Shown here in pieces: positions 51,940-55,720 of a DNA stretch of 55,720 nt (its first letter is position 1; each line of letters opens with the position of its first letter). The notes beneath the pieces were generated by a model. That model had not been told where the DNA came from, made no database searches, and worked only from the letters and a program-made list of their open reading frames with translations. Position numbers and translations under genes: made by a program. The DNA is from Paenibacillus sp. LHD-117 (GTDB lineage Bacteria; Bacillota; Bacilli; Paenibacillales; Paenibacillaceae): NCBI RefSeq assembly GCF_030929555.1, contig NZ_JAVFVT010000048.1, positions 1 to 55,720 of the forward strand, given 5' to 3'.

Positions 51940-53289
51940 ATGAAGCTGAACACAAAAACGATATCCAAAATGATGCTGATCTGGCTCGCCGCGATCATGG
52001 TGCTGGCCGCATGCAGCGGCGGCAACAACGGAAACAACGGAGGCAACGCGACGACGAACGCGGATCCAAGTCCAAGCGCTGCGCAGGAGACGGAAGAGCC
52101 TACGGAGAAACCGGCGGATCCCGTTACGATCGAGTTCTGGCACGCGTTCGGCGAAGGCGAGGAGAAAGTGCTGCTCGAAGAGGTTATGCCGAAGTTTAAC
52201 GAAAAGTATCCGCATATTACGGTAAAAGCGACACGCATGCCGACCGAGAATCTGGATCAACAGGTCATTACGGCGGCGGCGGGCGGCGCGGTGCCGGACG
52301 TCATGCGGATGGACAATACGTGGATTCCGCGTATGGCCAAGGAAGGCGTGCTGCAGAAGGTAGACGGCTTCCCCGGCTTCGATCAGATCGTCGCGGATTC
52401 CTTCAAAGGGCCGATGTCGACCAACTTCTACGACGGCAGCTACTACGGCGTGCCGCTCGACACGAATACGAAGATCGCGATCTACAACAAGGAGCTGCTG
52501 GCGGAAGCAGGAGCTTCGGCGCCTCCAGCCACGATCGATGAACTGGTAGCGCTCGCCCGCAACCTGAAAGCGAAAGGCAAATTCGGCATTACGATCGGCG
52601 GTCCGGACGCATGGAATATGCCACCTTGGTTCTGGTCGCTCGGCGGTCGCATTACCGACGACAACTACACAACGGCGACGGGTTACCTGAACAGCGACGC
52701 CAGCGTGAAAGCGCTGGAGACGATCATCGGCTGGAACGATGAAGGGCTGCTCGCGCCTCCGATTCTCGGCGGCCAGCCTGGCACGTGGGAAGGACTGCGC
52801 GGCGAAGAAGGCAAGCCGGCCACTTACATGATGATTAATGAAGGCCCTTGGTTCTTCGGCATTCTGGGCGACGCGGTCAAGGACAACATGATTCCGGCCA
52901 AAATGCCGAACGGACCGGACGGCATGAGCCACTCCGTGATCGGCGGCCAGAACATGGTCATCTTCGAAGGCGCGAAGCAGCCGGATGCGGCATGGGTATT
53001 CACCCAGTTCATGCTGACGGAGGAAATTCAGACGCTGATGGCCGTGAAGACGGGAGCCATTCCGACGAACGTGGCCGCGGCGAACGCCGAAGAGCTGAAG
53101 GGCGTGTATTACCTCGGCGCTTACGTCGCCGAGATGGAGACGGCGCTGGCGCGCACGCCGAGCGCGAACTGGAATCAGATCAGCGACGTGTTCGGCAAGG
53201 CGTTCGAGACCGCGCTTCGCAAGGAAGCGACGGCGAAGGACGCGCTGGATAAAGCGGCTGCGGAGATCGACGCGCTGCTGAAAAAATAA
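51940..53289 (+). CDS. Sugar-binding lipoprotein 2 (ABC family 1)
   Basis: 449 residues. Lipobox VLAAC with Cys25, then an Asn/Gly/Thr-rich linker. The SBP_bac_1 fold shows in TIEFWHAFGEGEEKVLLEEV, VPDVMRMDNTWIPRMA, YYGVPLDTNTKIAIYN, GTWEGLRGEEG and SVIGGQNMVIFEGAKQ. GGAGGGGAAAAGGG lies before the ATG. It heads the transporter operon and probably binds the oligosaccharide made or released by the GH31 enzyme. Confidence 0.92.
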   Translation: MKLNTKTISKMMLIWLAAIMVLAACSGGNNGNNGGNATTNADPSPSAAQETEEPTEKPADPVTIEFWHAFGEGEEKVLLEEVMPKFNEKYPHITVKATRMPTENLDQQVITAAAGGAVPDVMRMDNTWIPRMAKEGVLQKVDGFPGFDQIVADSFKGPMSTNFYDGSYYGVPLDTNTKIAIYNKELLAEAGASAPPATIDELVALARNLKAKGKFGITIGGPDAWNMPPWFWSLGGRITDDNYTTATGYLNSDASVKALETIIGWNDEGLLAPPILGGQPGTWEGLRGEEGKPATYMMINEGPWFFGILGDAVKDNMIPAKMPNGPDGMSHSVIGGQNMVIFEGAKQPDAAWVFTQFMLTEEIQTLMAVKTGAIPTNVAAANAEELKGVYYLGAYVAEMETALARTPSANWNQISDVFGKAFETALRKEATAKDALDKAAAEIDALLKK

Positions 53290-53314
53290 GGGCCCGGCAG
53301 GCCCGGAAGGAGGC

Positions 53315-53345
53315 GGCGGCCGGCGAAAGCCGGCTGCCTTTCCTT
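53315..53345 (+). terminator. Attenuating hairpin between lipoprotein and permeases
   Basis: GGCGGCCGGC-gaaa-GCCGGCTGCC, followed by TTTCCTTTAC. The weak T-run suggests partial termination, which would give more binding protein than permease. Confidence 0.6.
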
Positions 53346-53358
53346 TACTCGTAGAATG

Positions 53359-53615
53359 ATCCTAAACAACGTTACCATTGCGGTTGTTCTTGAATGCTAA
53401 CGGAAACAGCCGACGTTATTCGGCTCCATTTGAACGATTTGAAAATCTAACGGAAGTATGTGGCCTTATCCATGTTTTTCAGCCTGAAAAACGCTCTTTT
53501 TAATAGAATAAGAGCTCTTGCTTCCGTTAGAAACCCATATAAGCTCATTAGCGCATGATAAGAGCGCTGAGTTCCGTTAGATCGGCGAATGGTTACGGTA
53601 ATCTCGGAACGATCT
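53359..53615 (-). repeat. Dispersed CTAACGGA element, copy 2 (inverted)
   Basis: Reverse complement of the 27521-27769 element. It has CTAACGGA near 53396 and 53442 and TCCGTTAG near 53522 and 53573, with centre TTTTTCAGCCTGAAAAA, a strong small hairpin. It lies inside the transporter operon, between the attenuator and the first permease, and has no ORF. Confidence 0.75.
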
Positions 53616-53727
53616 GCATATTAACAATAGTTGTGCCGCTTGATCCCGTGCTTCGCATAATGGGCACGAGACGCGTCACACTGCCAAAGGACGGCCACGG
53701 CCGTTTCGCCTTGGGAGGAATCCGGAC

Positions 53728-54633
53728 ATGAACAGAGTAAGCAGAGCGGTCAAACAATATATCCAGGTTGCGCCATTCCTGGTGCTGGGTTTTATCATGA
53801 CATGCGTGTTCGTCCTTTACCCGCTCGTGAAGGGGATACACATCAGCTTCTTCGAATACAAGGTCATCAAGCCGGAGCAAAGCGTGTTCCTCGGCTTCGA
53901 CAACTACAAACGTCTATTTAACGACCCTAACGTCTGGATCGCGTTCCGCAACACGGTGCTGTTCGCCATCGTGACGGTGCCCGGCCAATGGGCGCTCGGG
54001 ATTCTGGCGGCGATGATCATCAACTTGCAGGTCATACGCTTCAAAGTGTTTTTCCGGCTGGTGTACTATTTGCCTGTCATCAGCTCCTGGATCGTCGTCA
54101 GCTACTTGTTCCAATTCCTGTTCAGCGACGGCAGCAGCGGCATCATCAATTATTTGCTGACGGATGTGCTGCGCATCGCGAAGGAGCCGATCGCCTGGCT
54201 GCAGAATACGTGGAGCGCGAACGTGGTCATCTGGATGCTTAGCATCTGGAAGGGCGTCGGCTGGGTCATGATCATGTATCTCGCCGCGCTGCAATCCATT
54301 CCGAAATCGTTGTACGAGGCAGCGCAAATCGACGGAGCCAGAGGGCCGACGGCCTTCATTCATATTACGCTTCCGCTGATGCGCACGATGACCGCGTACG
54401 TCGTTATCAACCTCATTATCGGAGCGTTCCAGGCGTTCATTCAAGTGTTCCTGATTACAAAGGGCGGTCCGCTGGATTCCACGCATCTCATTAACACGTA
54501 CATGTTCAAGCACGCGTTCGAATATTTCGACTTCGGCTATGGCGCCGCGATCAGCGTCATGCTGGGACTGCTCATCTTCGTCATCACCTACGGCAATCAG
54601 CGGACGTTCGGCAAGGATCGGATCGAATATTAG
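53728..54633 (+). CDS. Sugar ABC permease, MalF type
   Basis: 301 residues with six predicted helices (for example FLVLGFIMTCVFVLYPLVKG). The EAA loop YEAAQIDGARGPTAFIHITLPLM contacts the ATPase. GGGAGGAA lies before the ATG. It is co-directional with the second permease 28 bp downstream. No ATPase gene is present, so a shared MsmX-like ATPase is expected. Confidence 0.92.
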   Translation: MNRVSRAVKQYIQVAPFLVLGFIMTCVFVLYPLVKGIHISFFEYKVIKPEQSVFLGFDNYKRLFNDPNVWIAFRNTVLFAIVTVPGQWALGILAAMIINLQVIRFKVFFRLVYYLPVISSWIVVSYLFQFLFSDGSSGIINYLLTDVLRIAKEPIAWLQNTWSANVVIWMLSIWKGVGWVMIMYLAALQSIPKSLYEAAQIDGARGPTAFIHITLPLMRTMTAYVVINLIIGAFQAFIQVFLITKGGPLDSTHLINTYMFKHAFEYFDFGYGAAISVMLGLLIFVITYGNQRTFGKDRIEY

Positions 54634-54661
54634 GAGCGCCCGCAAGGAAGGAGATCCCCGT

Positions 54662-55489
54662 ATGAAAAAAACAACAGCCTGGCTCGCGCACATCGTACTG
54701 GTGCTTGGCATCGGCTTCGTTATCGGGCCGTTCGTCTATATGATTCTGACGTCGATCACGACGGACAACTTCAGCCTGCCGAGCCCCTATAAGCTGCTGC
54801 ATAGCGAGAAGACGCTCATCAATTACGTCGAGGCGTGGAACAAAAACAACTTCTCGAGCTATTTCGTCAACAGCTTGCTCGTCTCGTCCGCCACGATGGT
54901 ATTGTCCCTGTCGCTGGCATGCTCCACCGCCTACGCGTTCGCGAGATTTCCGTTCCCCGGCAAGGAGGCGCTGTTCAAGTTGTTCCTGTTCTCCATGTTC
55001 GTCCCGGCCATCCTGAACATCATTCCGCAGTTCACGATCGTAAAGTCGCTTGGGCTTGTGGACACCTACTCCGGGCTAATCCTTGTGTATATTAGCACGG
55101 GCGTGGTCGGCAGCACGTTTTTCCTGCGAGGATTCTTCGAAAGGATTCCGACGGAGCTGGAGGAATCCATCGTCATCGACGGCGGCAACCGCTGGACGAT
55201 CTTCCGCGCGATCTACATTCCGCTGTCGCTCCCGGCGATCGGGACGCTCGGCATCTTCTCGTTCTCCGGCACGTGGGACGAGTTTATTCTGGCGTTGACC
55301 TTGATCAAAACGGAGGCGCATCGCACCTTGCCGATCGCGCTGCAGCTGTTCCGCGGCCAATACGCGACCTACTACGGCTTGTTCTTCGCGGCGTCCATGA
55401 TGGCGCTGCTGCCGATCATCGCGATTTTCGTCATCTTCCAGAAGCAATTCGTCAACCCGAACTTGTCGGAGGGCAGCGTGAAGGGGTGA
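54662..55489 (+). CDS. Sugar ABC permease, MalG type
   Basis: 275 residues from ATG at 54662 (AAGGAGAT upstream). Six helices; EAA loop LEESIVIDGGNRWTIFRAI followed by IPLSLPAI; typical end FVNPNLSEGSVKG. It forms the heterodimeric channel with the preceding permease. Confidence 0.92.
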   Translation: MKKTTAWLAHIVLVLGIGFVIGPFVYMILTSITTDNFSLPSPYKLLHSEKTLINYVEAWNKNNFSSYFVNSLLVSSATMVLSLSLACSTAYAFARFPFPGKEALFKLFLFSMFVPAILNIIPQFTIVKSLGLVDTYSGLILVYISTGVVGSTFFLRGFFERIPTELEESIVIDGGNRWTIFRAIYIPLSLPAIGTLGIFSFSGTWDEFILALTLIKTEAHRTLPIALQLFRGQYATYYGLFFAASMMALLPIIAIFVIFQKQFVNPNLSEGSVKG

Positions 55490-55551
55490 GAGGGGAGTCT
55501 GGTGTCAGAAGAAAATAAGGAATTAGACTTTTAGACTGAGCCTAGAAATTG

Positions 55552-55605
55552 AAACAGCGACAACCAAGGACGATAAAGTCCTAGACTGTCGCTGTTTTAT
55601 TTTTG
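55552..55605 (+). terminator. Terminator of the carbohydrate locus
   Basis: Outer stem AAACAGCGACA/TGTCGCTGTTT with inner stem AGGAC/GTCCT, followed by TTTTATTTTT. Confidence 0.85.
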
Positions 55606-55611
55606 ACGAAT

Positions 55612-55720
55612 TGTAATATGAAGTGCGACACCTAGAAAAACAAAAGGCCCATGCAGGCTTCGTGTAAAATGGAAGTTACCACACCACCATTTTGTACAGG
55701 AGAAACCAACATGAGCTACT
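55612..55720 (+). mobile_element. Left end of a probable IS30-like element
   Basis: TTGTAATATGAAGTGCGACA resembles an IS30-type terminal repeat from memory. About 100 bp downstream a gene opens at the window edge. Only the left end is visible. Confidence 0.4.
55711..55720 (+). CDS. First codons of a probable transposase gene
   Basis: ATG at 55711 with CAGGAG upstream reads M-S-Y before the window ends. MSY is a common IS30 transposase start, but three codons cannot prove it. Confidence 0.35.

Overview
The window looks like chromosomal DNA of a Gram-positive member of the Paenibacillaceae (Paenibacillus- or Cohnella-like). The signs are strong purine-rich ribosome sites with frequent TTG and GTG starts, an SLH-domain secreted enzyme, YesM/YesN two-component genes next to sugar ABC transporters, a YdjI-like SPFH gene, and a large GH31 protein of the type known from this group. 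GC-rich housekeeping and metabolic blocks alternate with clearly AT-rich accessory blocks.

Layout. 1-285 is the 3' end of a transposase gene and IS end, followed by a 41-bp tandem repeat array. Then come leucine dehydrogenase (minus strand) and a DinB-family protein. 2.7-23.6 kb is an accessory island: a 1974-residue secreted RCC1/Fn3 protein, a 2749-residue subtilisin-RHS (WapA-like) toxin with its probable immunity gene, and a mosaic of orphan toxin tails, immunity-like genes, rolling-circle Rep pseudogenes, an Xre regulator, a short serine recombinase and an IS110 element. Four copies of one conserved spacer run through it and the second toxin island. 23.6-27.4 kb (minus strand) is a tightly overlapping four-gene signalling operon: HD-GYP response regulator, H-NOX heme sensor, hybrid histidine kinase, CheY-like protein. 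It probably links nitric oxide sensing to c-di-GMP turnover.

27.9-29.5 kb encodes an MHYT-domain membrane histidine kinase. 29.6-36.6 kb is a second AT-rich toxin island: a 1374-residue repeat protein ending in an HEYSH zincin-like domain, then at least five immunity-like genes and another orphan toxin tail. This island lies between the kinase 3' end and a degenerate copy of that same 3' end. 36.7-39.0 kb is an SPFH/zinc-ribbon membrane cluster. Then come an APH-like kinase, an SLH-GH18 glycosidase and a VapBC toxin-antitoxin pair.

42.8-55.5 kb is one carbohydrate-use locus: YesM-like kinase, YesN-like AraC regulator, sugar-binding lipoprotein, secreted GH31 enzyme with C-terminal carbohydrate-binding modules (closest to 6-alpha-glucosyltransferase CtsZ as I recall that family), a second binding lipoprotein and two permeases. 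No transport ATPase is present, so a shared MsmX-type ATPase is likely. The window ends at the first codons of another probable IS transposase. A roughly 250-bp dispersed element with four CTAACGGA/TCCGTTAG sites occurs twice in opposite orientation (27.5 and 53.4 kb).

The most unusual feature is the pair of toxin-immunity islands. Orphan toxin tails and immunity genes are joined by a conserved spacer that is itself the leader of a chromosomal Rep gene, which suggests Rep-linked or spacer-mediated shuffling of toxin tips.
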